Part shown: piece by piece, positions 15,011-22,642 of the stretch
How positions within the stretch are numbered: position 1 is the stretch's first letter
Layout: the number at the start of each line of letters is the position of its first letter
Origin: Ruminococcaceae bacterium UBA1236
GTDB taxonomy: Bacteria; Bacillota; Clostridia; Oscillospirales; Acutalibacteraceae
NCBI GenBank assembly: GCA_002309055.1
Contig: DBWO01000040.1
Span: 34,461-62,026 of the forward strand
DNA: 27,566 bases
Reading direction: 5' to 3'
Notes under the pieces: generated by a model
Seen by the model: only the letters and a program-made list of their open reading frames with translations
Database searches by the model: none
Told to the model about the DNA's origin: nothing
Program-made: the position numbers and the translations under genes

Positions 15011-18000
15011 ATGAAGCTTAAACAAATTACGGCAATTGTCCTTACGTTTATTATTGTGTTTGGTTCATTGTTCATTGTAAAGCGCGGCGATGCTTATGTG
15101 ACTGTGGAAACGAATGCAGAAGACATTTCCACCACATCTCCTGTTTCATACCCCGAAAATGAAAGGTATATTGAAGGGACTGTTGGTCAGAAATTGCAGT
15201 GGGTTATTGATAAGCAGGAAAAGACTCTTACAATTACTAATGAAGGTAAAATGGTATCTTTTGCTTCCGATACTCCTCCGTGGACGGAATATTCATCGTT
15301 TTTCAACAATGTTATAATAACCAGCGGATGCACATCAATCGGAGCAAGTGCATTCTCTAATTGCTCGGGCATTAATAGTATAATCATACCTGACAGCATC
15401 ACAAGCATAGAAAATGCTGCTTTTTCTAGGTGTGCTGGGCTTACAAGCATAATCATTCCGGGCAACGTTACGAGTATAGGTGGATCAGCTTTCTACTGGT
15501 GCACTGGGCTTACAAGTATAATCATTCCAGATAGTGTCACCAGTATAGGAAGCAATGCTTTTTCTGGATGCACCGCGCTTTCAAGTGTTTCAATCGGAAA
15601 TGGTGTCATAAATATAGATTGGAATGCATTTGAAAGATGCACTGGGCTTATAAGTATTACAATCCCCGACAGTGTTACAGTTATAAGAGGATACGCATTC
15701 TATAATTGCACTGAACTTAAAACCGTTGTTATTGGTAATGGAATAAAAAATATTAATTCATACGCATTCAAGAATTGTAACAATCTTGAGTTCCTTACAG
15801 TTTACTCAAATAATTGTTCTTTTGATTCTGATTCCATTTCAATTTATACAACTCTTTGCGGCTTTTCCGGGAGCACAGCCGAACAGTATGCAAGTGAATA
15901 TGGTTATAGTTTCTTTGCAATAGATAATGGGCACGAGCATATCTATGATAATCTCTGCGATGAATACTGCAACTATTGTGGCAGTAAAAGAGAGGTGCCA
16001 CCTCATACCTTTGGCGAAGAGGTGGTTATAAGTGAACCAGATTGTACTTGGGATGGCGTTAGCAATAAAATATGCACTGAGTGTGGAAAGAAACTTATAA
16101 TTATTTATCCGGCACTTGGACATTCCCTTGGAGAAGAGGAAACAATCAAGGAAGCAACTTGTACTGAATATGGACAAACGGGACAGCGTTGCTTAAGATG
16201 TGAAAAGGTTTTCAATATTGAATATATACCTTTAAAGGAACACGAGTATAAAGATGATTATACTATAATAAAGAGACCAACTTGTACAGAAACCGGAATT
16301 GAAATCAAGGAATGCATTTCTTGTGGTCAGAGTATTGATATAGACATCCCCAAAACCGACCATATTGATGAAGACAATGATGATTTGTGTGATGTTTGTC
16401 ATAAAGTTTTTTCGGATGTTTTTATAGCTGGGGGAATGCTTTCAGAAGGAATTAGCTGGAAGCTTTCAAGAGTTGGTGAACTTGTTGTTCAAGGCGTGGG
16501 TGCAATTATAATTAATACAGATACTACAACAAGCAGGAGAATTATTGAAACTAGATACACTACAAAGTCTTCTACAACACGCAATCAAACTCAGCCTTAC
16601 TCATCCGGAGTGTACTCGACTTACTCTGAAACAAGTCAAAAACAGCCATATTCATATTGGGAAAGAGAAGGTTCAACTACTTCAGTTACCAGACCAGCAA
16701 ATGACAGAGATACTACCACTTCCACTAGGGCACCAGAAACAACGTCTGCAAATGGCCTTTCTCAGCTTGAAAGTCTTGTGAGTAAACTCGACGAGACTAC
16801 AAATCCACCTTATACATCACACTCAGAAACAACTACAGCATTAGCATATAATAAGGATTTGAAGTATTATCGTTCATTTGTCAAGAAAATAACAGTCAAA
16901 GACGGAATAACAGAAATCGGATACAATCTTTTTTCCGGATTCTATAACGTTACCGAGATTGATATTGCTGACAGCGTGACTGCTTTGGAAAATTATGCAT
17001 TTTCCAACTGTAAGTCGCTTGAAACTGTTATCATTCCGGCAGGAGTAACAACAATCGGAAACAATTGTTTTTACGGCTGCGACGGCATCAAAAATCTCAC
17101 GATAAATAATAACGTCAAGTGTTTAGGCGAGAGGGCTTTTGCAAATCTCAAGTCTCTTGAAAATCTTGAAATCAATGCGAATGATATTATAATTCAGAAT
17201 CAGTACTATGCTGATGTGTTTGCCAACGCAGGAAAAGAATCCGAAGGAATTAATCTTGTTTTCGGTGATAGTGTAAAAGATGTTCCCGCATTCTTTTTTG
17301 CTGTCGGCAGCGAAATGTCTTACCCCAATATTAAAAGTATCACTTTCCCCGCAGGTCTTGAGAGAATAGGGGAAAGCGCGTTTGAGCATTGCGGCTCAAT
17401 CACATCTGTTTCACTGCCTCAGAGTGTTAAATATATCGGCAGAAACGCATTTGCCGGATGCAATCAAATAGCGGAGATAAATATTCACCGGGGTGTTGAA
17501 TACATCGGCGAGGGAGCGTTTTCAAGCTGCCTCGGTCTGAGCACAGTCAACTACAACGCTGCTGACGCAAATGTGGAAAACGCGTTTACAAACTGCCGGA
17601 ATATCAGAGAAATCAATATCGGCAATAAAGTTCAGCGCATTCCCGCCTACTGCTTCTCCGGCTGCACAAATCTTAAATATGCCCGCATTCCCGATACAGT
17701 CATTGATATTGACCCGCTTGCGTTTTATAACTGCGGCGATGTGGCAATTGTGTGTGATGACGGCTCATACGCAAACGCTTTCGCATCCGTCAACGGTCTG
17801 AGATATATTCTGAACAATGCTTCCGGCACCGCTTTTGAAATAAAGAACAGCACCCTCATTTCCTATGACGGCACCGCAAAGAACATAGTTTTGCCCTCAG
17901 AAATCAAGGCAGTCAATTACGATGCGTTCAAGGGCAATTCCAAAGTTGAGCTTATTGAGCTTCCCTACAGCGTAAATAAGATTTACTCCGGCGCTTTCTC

Positions 18001-18724
18001 GGATTGCTCCGGGCTCAAAAAGGTTATTATTCCGTTTACGGTAACAAGCATTGCGGATAATGCTTTTGAAGGCACATCGGCAAAAATATACTGCTATTAC
18101 GGCTCTTATGCTTATGACTATGCCGTGAAAAACAGTATTCCTTATGAGCTTATAACCGCGGTATTCGCCGATGAGAGCGTAACGCTTTATAACAGCGGCA
18201 CCTACGCTGTTGAGGCGGAGCCTTCAATCACCCTTGCTTGCGGCTTGCCTATGGTGCTCTCATCGGATAACCCCGGTGTTGCCTCGATAGACTCGCAGGG
18301 CAAAGTAACCGCCCGTGCTCCCGGCACCGCGTCAATCAAGGCCTGCACGCAGAGCGGCAACCTGCTCGGCGAAATGACAGTGAAGGTGTCGGCTGTATCT
18401 CCCGAAATTCACATAAGAAACTACAAGAAGAGCATTGACGTTTCCCTTCGCACAACAGTAATCCTTCACGCGCAGGGAGCAATCCCCGAGGACTGCAGAA
18501 TAAGGTGGTTCAGCGCGGACGGCGTTTATCTCGGCGAGGGCGACACATATAAGGTGACCGAAGCGGAAAATACGTTTTCCGTTTATGTGGCTATTGTTGA
18601 CGGCAGCGGAAAAACAATTGCCGCCTCGCCCGTGGAAACTGTCAATGTAAAATCCGGTTTCTTCCAAAAGCTTATCGCATTTTTCAGAAAACTGTTAAGA
18701 AGGCTTCCGACCGTTGATCAGTAA
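15011..18724 (+). CDS. BspA-like leucine-rich-repeat surface protein with CxxC modules, Ser/Thr linker and Ig-like domain
   Basis: A 1237-residue exported protein. Order: an N-terminal hydrophobic segment (about 5-24) acting as signal or anchor; BspA-type LRR_5 repeats of 23 residues (about 95-300, with AFSGC-TGLTSIIIPDSVTSIG units); five Cys-pair modules (about 305-466: CNYCG, CTECG, CLRCE, CISCG, CDVCH); a Ser/Thr/Pro-rich linker (about 500-613); a second LRR block (about 630-1045); a Big_2-like Ig domain (about 1051-1128) with SSDNPGVASIDSQGKVTARAPGT features; a second beta domain; and an amphipathic tail (1214-1237). BspA-like LRR proteins bind host or microbial surfaces. No LPXTG or lipobox is present, so anchoring is unclear. 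The 5' two-thirds is AT-rich and the 3' third GC-rich, which suggests a chimera. GAAAGGATG lies upstream of the ATG. Confidence 0.87.
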   Translation: MKLKQITAIVLTFIIVFGSLFIVKRGDAYVTVETNAEDISTTSPVSYPENERYIEGTVGQKLQWVIDKQEKTLTITNEGKMVSFASDTPPWTEYSSFFNNVIITSGCTSIGASAFSNCSGINSIIIPDSITSIENAAFSRCAGLTSIIIPGNVTSIGGSAFYWCTGLTSIIIPDSVTSIGSNAFSGCTALSSVSIGNGVINIDWNAFERCTGLISITIPDSVTVIRGYAFYNCTELKTVVIGNGIKNINSYAFKNCNNLEFLTVYSNNCSFDSDSISIYTTLCGFSGSTAEQYASEYGYSFFAIDNGHEHIYDNLCDEYCNYCGSKREVPPHTFGEEVVISEPDCTWDGVSNKICTECGKKLIIIYPALGHSLGEEETIKEATCTEYGQTGQRCLRCEKVFNIEYIPLKEHEYKDDYTIIKRPTCTETGIEIKECISCGQSIDIDIPKTDHIDEDNDDLCDVCHKVFSDVFIAGGMLSEGISWKLSRVGELVVQGVGAIIINTDTTTSRRIIETRYTTKSSTTRNQTQPYSSGVYSTYSETSQKQPYSYWEREGSTTSVTRPANDRDTTTSTRAPETTSANGLSQLESLVSKLDETTNPPYTSHSETTTALAYNKDLKYYRSFVKKITVKDGITEIGYNLFSGFYNVTEIDIADSVTALENYAFSNCKSLETVIIPAGVTTIGNNCFYGCDGIKNLTINNNVKCLGERAFANLKSLENLEINANDIIIQNQYYADVFANAGKESEGINLVFGDSVKDVPAFFFAVGSEMSYPNIKSITFPAGLERIGESAFEHCGSITSVSLPQSVKYIGRNAFAGCNQIAEINIHRGVEYIGEGAFSSCLGLSTVNYNAADANVENAFTNCRNIREINIGNKVQRIPAYCFSGCTNLKYARIPDTVIDIDPLAFYNCGDVAIVCDDGSYANAFASVNGLRYILNNASGTAFEIKNSTLISYDGTAKNIVLPSEIKAVNYDAFKGNSKVELIELPYSVNKIYSGAFSDCSGLKKVIIPFTVTSIADNAFEGTSAKIYCYYGSYAYDYAVKNSIPYELITAVFADESVTLYNSGTYAVEAEPSITLACGLPMVLSSDNPGVASIDSQGKVTARAPGTASIKACTQSGNLLGEMTVKVSAVSPEIHIRNYKKSIDVSLRTTVILHAQGAIPEDCRIRWFSADGVYLGEGDTYKVTEAENTFSVYVAIVDGSGKTIAASPVETVNVKSGFFQKLIAFFRKLLRRLPTVDQ
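15340..15780 (+). repeat. In-frame 69-base repeats coding LRR_5 units
   Basis: Tandem coding repeats with a 69-base (23-codon) period; for example CTGGGCTTAC recurs at 15435 and 15504 followed by near-identical ATAATCATTCC stretches. They encode BspA-type leucine-rich repeats and stay in frame. Confidence 0.85.
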
Positions 18725-18753
18725 TTGTTTACATTATATTTTCTTTATTGTTC

Positions 18754-18783
18754 TTGACATTCAATTGCAATCAATACTATAAT
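18754..18783 (+). promoter_or_regulatory. Sigma-A promoter of the CotH-kinase gene
   Basis: Perfect TTGACA (18754-18759) and TATAAT (18778-18783) with an 18-base spacer, about 35 bases before the start codon. The gene therefore has its own start of transcription, apart from the LRR gene upstream. Confidence 0.85.
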
Positions 18784-18818
18784 CTATTTTATCTTATCCT
18801 CGTAAAGGAGTAATAATC

Positions 18819-20645
18819 ATGAAAAAAATTACAGCTGTTATTCTCAGTGTTATTATCGCGCTTTCGTGCATGTCGCTTCTCGGCGTATGCTCGTTTGCCG
18901 ATGACGCTTTCACCGTAACCGTATCGGGCGGCGCGGAGAGCGCGGACGCTCTCAACGCGGTTGACTGGTTCAAAACAGAGAGCGGCGAATACTTCTTCTT
19001 CATCCCCTCATGCTGGGATGCTTCCGAAATCAATGTCTGGGCGTCCTCTGCGGCATCCCTTAACGGCACGGAAATCGTTAACGGCGAGGCGTATGACCTG
19101 GGCGAAAGCGGCACAATAACCGCCGGCGGCGCAAGCTACCACTACAACGTGCTTTCAAGCAGCGGCATCGGCACCGTGTTTATCACAACCGAGAGCGGCT
19201 CCCTTGAGGCGGTTCACGCCGATAAAAATCACAAAGAGCCCGGCAAGATTTCCATCCTTAATGCAAAGGGCAAGGAGCAGACCGAAAACGACACCCTTGA
19301 ATATATCAAGGGCAGAGGCAACGCAAGCTGGGAGGGCGCAAAGAAGCCCTATAACATAAAGCTTGACAAGAAAGCGAAAATCCTCGGCATGCAGAAGAGC
19401 AAGAAATGGTGCCTTATCGCCAACGAAGACGACAGGACCCTTGCGAGAAACGCGGCTGTTTACACCGCGGCGGCAGAAGCCGGCCTTGCTTATTCACCCG
19501 AAAACGCTCCCGTTGATCTCTACATCAACAACGAGTATCAGGGCTCATACCTGCTCACTTCAAAGGTTGAGGCGGCAAGCGCGAGGATAGATGTTGAAAA
19601 CCTTGACGATATAAACGAAGAGGCGTGCATTGAAAAATTCGGCGAGGATTTTGATATGGACACCCTCCCGGTAGGCGGCACATACGGCACATTCGCGGGC
19701 CTTCTTGAAGGCACACAGAAGTATGTTGAGTTTGAGGGCTCCGAAAATGTTACAACCGATGGCGGCTACATCCTTGAGATGGAAATCGCCAACAGATATA
19801 TCGGCGACCTCACCGGCTTTGTTTCAAACGACGGCCAGCCCTTCGTTATGAAGTGCCCCGAATACGCGACCGAAAAACAGATTAAATTCATCAGCGATTA
19901 TTATCAGCGCTTTGAGGATGCCGTGCTCAGCGAGAGCGGCAAGAATTCAAAAGGCGAGGATTACAAGGACCTTATCGACATTGAGTCATTCGCAAAGTAT
20001 TATGTAATCAGCGAGTGGACCTCCAATATGGATTCCGGCCTTACATCAACCTATCTTTACCTTGACACCACCAAGGACGGCAAGCTTTACGCCGGCCCCG
20101 TGTGGGACTATGATATAGCGCTCGGCAATAACGGTGAGGGCAGATACGGCCTTGACTACAGAGTGCCCGACAAATTCACCGTATGTTTCGGCAGGCAGTA
20201 CAGAAACACCGTTTTCGGCAGAGCCGATATCGATGAAAAGCCCACCATCTTTAACCTCCTGTGCCAGAAGAAGGAGTTTATTGAGGAGTGCGAGAAAGTA
20301 TGGAATGCTTCCGTAGGCGAAGTTCTTACCTCATGGAGCAACGAAAAGATTGCCGGATATGCCGGCACAATAGCCGACAGCGCGATTATGAACCACATCC
20401 GCTGGAACACCTTCGGCATATCCGATGTAAGCGAAGTGAAAAAAGCTTATGACGGTCAGGTTAACGGCCTGCTTGAGTTCGCAAAGGCGAGAGCCGGTTT
20501 CCTCGGCGGCAACATCGGCGCTGAGCGCGTGAACGAAGCTGAGACAAACGCCGTTCTCAAGTTCCTCAAAAAGATTCCCGCAGGTCTCAACAATCTGATT
20601 GAGAAAGCTATAGTCCTCTTCAAGCTTGAAAACAAAGTGTTTTAA
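18819..20645 (+). CDS. Exported CotH-type protein kinase
   Basis: A 608-residue exported protein with a CotH kinase domain. Residues 1-27 form a signal peptide (cleavage near CSFA). An approximately 130-residue beta-type N-terminal part follows. The CotH domain spans about 145-540: KGRGNASW near 165, KKPYNIKLDKKAKILGM with likely ATP-binding lysines, WCLIANEDDRTLARNA, and GPVWDYDIALGN with Asp430 and Asp432 as likely metal-binding and catalytic acids. CotH of Bacillus is an atypical kinase that phosphorylates serines of spore-coat proteins; many gut Clostridia carry exported relatives with unknown targets. The protein ends in a hydrophobic/basic tail (about 575-608). AAAGGAG precedes the ATG. 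It has its own promoter and terminator and lies next to a Ser/Thr-rich surface protein. Confidence 0.9.
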   Translation: MKKITAVILSVIIALSCMSLLGVCSFADDAFTVTVSGGAESADALNAVDWFKTESGEYFFFIPSCWDASEINVWASSAASLNGTEIVNGEAYDLGESGTITAGGASYHYNVLSSSGIGTVFITTESGSLEAVHADKNHKEPGKISILNAKGKEQTENDTLEYIKGRGNASWEGAKKPYNIKLDKKAKILGMQKSKKWCLIANEDDRTLARNAAVYTAAAEAGLAYSPENAPVDLYINNEYQGSYLLTSKVEAASARIDVENLDDINEEACIEKFGEDFDMDTLPVGGTYGTFAGLLEGTQKYVEFEGSENVTTDGGYILEMEIANRYIGDLTGFVSNDGQPFVMKCPEYATEKQIKFISDYYQRFEDAVLSESGKNSKGEDYKDLIDIESFAKYYVISEWTSNMDSGLTSTYLYLDTTKDGKLYAGPVWDYDIALGNNGEGRYGLDYRVPDKFTVCFGRQYRNTVFGRADIDEKPTIFNLLCQKKEFIEECEKVWNASVGEVLTSWSNEKIAGYAGTIADSAIMNHIRWNTFGISDVSEVKKAYDGQVNGLLEFAKARAGFLGGNIGAERVNEAETNAVLKFLKKIPAGLNNLIEKAIVLFKLENKVF

Positions 20646-20654
20646 GTGATAAAA

Positions 20655-20700
20655 ATATAGAGACTCAGGGCAGCAGCTCTGAGTCTCTGTTTTTTGTTTT
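20655..20700. terminator. Bidirectional terminator between cotH-type and lipoprotein genes
   Basis: AGAGACTCAG (20659-20668) pairs with CTGAGTCTCT (20679-20688), a ten-base perfect stem. TTTTTTGTTTT follows on plus and TATATTTTTATC on minus, so it can end both convergent transcripts. Confidence 0.9.
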
Positions 20701-20723
20701 CGCTTAAAAGCAAAGCGGAAAGA

Positions 20724-21575
20724 TTACTCGGCGTAGTTTATTGCAAGGGATGCGTCGGATGCCGCGTCGGCTGTGAAAGCGTTTTCACTGCACGCAATAT
20801 AGATGTATTTGCCTTCAGCAATCTCAAGCTCGCCGTCGCCCGAAAGAGCGGGGGTGTTTGCCTGGCTGAGGTATCTTGCACCGTCCTCAAAGGGAGCGTC
20901 AAGCAGGTAGATGTCCCATTTAACATCATCGGAGCTTGCCTTGAAGGAATACTTGGCGGTTGCGTCGCAGATGCGGGCGCTTACGCCGGCGTTTTCAAAG
21001 CCTTCTGCCGCAGTGATTACGCAGGGCTCGCTGTTGATAATCATCCTGGCGATGTCTGCCTGAGCCGCTTCGGTTGCGGTGATGTCTGCTTCATCAGCCG
21101 TGTCCGCGTAGTTTATTGCAAGGGATGCGTCGGATGCCGCGTCGGCTGTGAAAGCGTTTTCGCTGCAGGCAACATAGATGTACTTGCCTTCTGCAATTTC
21201 AAGCTCGCCGTCGCCCGAAAGAGCGGGGGTGTTTGCCTGGATGAGGTATCTTGCGCCGTCCTCAAAGGGAGCGTCAAGCACATAGATGTCCCATTTAACG
21301 TCCTCGGAGCTTGCCTTGAATGAATACTTCGCTGTAGCGTCGCAAACAAGGCCGGTAACGCCTGCGTTTTCAAAGCCGTCTTTCGCTGTTACAACGAAGG
21401 GCTCGCTGTTGATAATCATCTTGGGAAAGTCAGGGGTTTCCGCATTCTCTGCGGTGCTGTCGGATGCTGCTTCCTCGCTTGAGGGCTCGGTTGCTGTCTC
21501 GGCTGTCTTGCCGCAGGCGGCAAATACGCAGGCAACAAGTGCAAGCGCCATAAGAAGTGCTATAATCTTTTTCAT
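20724..21575 (-). CDS. Lipoprotein built of two near-identical tandem domains, function unknown
   Basis: A 283-residue exported lipoprotein. The N-terminus MKKIIALLMALALVACVFAAC gives two possible lipid-bearing cysteines: Cys16 (LVAC fits the lipobox) and Cys21 (followed by Gly, with a more usual signal length). Residues 22-50 are an acidic Ala/Glu/Thr linker. Then two copies of one domain, 53-157 and 178-282, begin with MIINSEP and carry KYSFKAS, VKWDIYVLDAPFEDGARYL, NTPALSGDGELEIAEGKYIY and DASLAINY. Each is mostly beta-type and may be a small ligand-binding or adhesion sandwich; I recognise no family. The copies differ mainly near their N-terminal third. A minus-strand promoter and AAAAAGGAG site precede the ATG. 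Confidence 0.84.
   Translation of the reverse strand: MKKIIALLMALALVACVFAACGKTAETATEPSSEEAASDSTAENAETPDFPKMIINSEPFVVTAKDGFENAGVTGLVCDATAKYSFKASSEDVKWDIYVLDAPFEDGARYLIQANTPALSGDGELEIAEGKYIYVACSENAFTADAASDASLAINYADTADEADITATEAAQADIARMIINSEPCVITAAEGFENAGVSARICDATAKYSFKASSDDVKWDIYLLDAPFEDGARYLSQANTPALSGDGELEIAEGKYIYIACSENAFTADAASDASLAINYAE
20731..21044. repeat. Direct repeat copy 1 (3' copy within lipoprotein gene)
   Basis: A 314-base unit repeated at 21106-21419 with a 375-base (125-codon) offset. The first 56 bases in plus-strand order are identical in both copies and the rest is highly similar. It codes residues 178-282. Confidence 0.9.
21106..21419. repeat. Direct repeat copy 2 (5' copy within lipoprotein gene)
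   Basis: Partner of the unit at 20731-21044. It codes residues 53-157. A 61-base spacer separates the two units and codes an acidic Ala/Thr-rich linker. Confidence 0.9.
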
Positions 21576-21624
21576 GTTTATTACTCCTTTTTAATCACAG
21601 GGCATGCCCGTTTATTTCAATTGC

Positions 21625-21652
21625 ATTATACCACTTTTTCGCACAATGTAAA
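21625..21652 (-). promoter_or_regulatory. Sigma-A promoter of the tandem-domain lipoprotein gene
   Basis: On the minus strand TTTACA (21647-21652) and TATAAT (21625-21630) are 16 bases apart, about 50 bases before the ATG. Confidence 0.65.
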
Positions 21653-21674
21653 TAAAGAAATATAAAAACAGATT

Positions 21675-22298
21675 TCAATCTATATCTGCGAAAAATTCAT
21701 CAATCGCTTCAAAATCGGATTTTCCGTTTGATGTGTCAATCAGCTTAGCGCGGAAAGCCTGCGCTTCATCTTTCTTAATCCTGAAAGTCACTGTCACATT
21801 GTCCTCAAACGTGGTGTCTTCAATGATTCCGCCGTTTTCGGGTATGAGTGACGAGAGCCTGCCGTAAAAGCCGTAATCGCATGTGATTTTGCCTCTCACG
21901 CATATTGCCCTTGTCACCGTGCCGCCGGCTGAAACGCCGAGCGAGGCGGAGTGGGAATAGGCCCTTACAAGCCCTCCTGCGCCGAGCATAATGCCGCCGA
22001 AATACCTTGTCACCACCACAGCGCAGTCCGTGAGCCCGCTTTTTTCAAGCACATCGAGCACGGGAATGCCCGCGGTGCCCTGCGGCTCGCCGTCATCCGA
22101 AAAGCGCTTTGTGCCGCCCTCGCGGATGATATAGGCGTAAACATTGTGCGTTGCGTCCCAGTATTTTTTTGAGGTTTCCGCAATGAACGCGAGCGCCTCA
22201 TCCTGGCTTGTCACGGGTTTTACCGTCGCGATAAACCGGGATTTTTTCACTATATATTCATCCGAAGCGGGATTTCTGAGGGTCTTGTAACTGTCCAT
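21675..22298 (-). CDS. YigZ/IMPACT (UPF0029) family protein
   Basis: A 207-residue cytosolic protein of the YigZ/IMPACT family. Seen: KKSRFIATVKPV near residue 18, HNVYAYIIR, the signature DDGEPQGTAG (69-77), then VVVTRYFGGIMLGAGGLVRAYS (about 95-115), followed by a second domain of about 70 residues with an alpha/beta fold as in YigZ. Length is normal. Eukaryotic IMPACT regulates the kinase GCN2; the bacterial role is not established, with links to ribosome or RNA binding suggested by its fold. AGAGGAAAAG precedes the ATG. It follows rpmE across a weak terminator and could be reached by readthrough. Confidence 0.9.
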   Translation of the reverse strand: MDSYKTLRNPASDEYIVKKSRFIATVKPVTSQDEALAFIAETSKKYWDATHNVYAYIIREGGTKRFSDDGEPQGTAGIPVLDVLEKSGLTDCAVVVTRYFGGIMLGAGGLVRAYSHSASLGVSAGGTVTRAICVRGKITCDYGFYGRLSSLIPENGGIIEDTTFEDNVTVTFRIKKDEAQAFRAKLIDTSNGKSDFEAIDEFFADID

Positions 22299-22307
22299 CT
22301 TTTCCTC

Positions 22308-22337
22308 TTAAAAGCAAAGCGGCGCAAGTTGCGCCGC
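22308..22337 (-). terminator. Terminator after rpmE
   Basis: On the minus strand GCGGCGC and GCGCCGC (22319-22337) form a strong stem with a five-base loop, followed by TTTGCTTTT. The tail is interrupted, so some readthrough into the yigZ-type gene is likely. Confidence 0.7.
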
Positions 22338-22354
22338 CGAGCCTTATTGTTTAA

Positions 22355-22561
22355 TTATTTGTCGCTGATACCGAAACGCTTGTTGAATCTGTCAACACGT
22401 CCGCCGGTGTCAACCAGCTTCTGCTTGCCGGTGTAGAAGGGATGGCATTTGGAGCAGATATCAACTCTCATGTTCTCTTTTGTTGAGCCGGTCTCGATGA
22501 CGGCGCCGCAAGCGCAGCGGACCTGAGTCTGGGTGTATTTGGGATGAATTCCGTCTTTCAT
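22355..22561 (-). CDS. rpmE: 50S ribosomal protein L31 (zinc-binding type)
   Basis: A 68-residue L31 of the large ribosomal subunit, which bridges the 50S and 30S heads. Seen: MKDGIHPKYTQ at the start and zinc-ligand cysteines Cys16, Cys18, Cys36 and Cys39 (CAC and CSKC), so this is the zinc-containing RpmE rather than the cysteine-free RpmE2. The sequence ends with GGRVDRFNKRFG, typical of the family. I start at the ATG at 22561, which has an AGGTG ribosome site; a longer reading from 22630 would run through the promoter. It has its own promoter and terminator. Confidence 0.96.
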   Translation of the reverse strand: MKDGIHPKYTQTQVRCACGAVIETGSTKENMRVDICSKCHPFYTGKQKLVDTGGRVDRFNKRFGISDK

Positions 22562-22601
22562 GTGTTTCACCTCTTTCAAATGTCTGAATACAACGGATAG
22601 A

Positions 22602-22630
22602 ATTGTATCATAAGAGTGTTTAAATTGCAA
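22602..22630 (-). promoter_or_regulatory. Sigma-A promoter of rpmE
   Basis: On the minus strand TTGCAA (22625-22630) and TACAAT (22602-22607) are 17 bases apart, about 40 bases before the rpmE start, in the short gap after trmD. Confidence 0.72.
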
Positions 22631-22642
22631 GTGTTTTTTTAA

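Noticed and set aside
15340..15780. Regular repeats at a 69-base period, a possible CRISPR-like or minisatellite array
   Set aside because: They stay in one long open frame and encode 23-residue BspA-type LRR units; there are no unique spacers between identical repeats.
18819..20645. Spore-coat gene proving sporulation
   Set aside because: CotH domains occur in many exported proteins of non-sporulating gut Clostridia, and this one has a signal peptide; it does not show that the organism forms spores.
20694..21323. Plus-strand open frame (209 codons) with internal repeats
   Set aside because: Its repeats are the antisense image of the duplicated lipoprotein gene, which has a lipoprotein signal, ribosome site and promoter.
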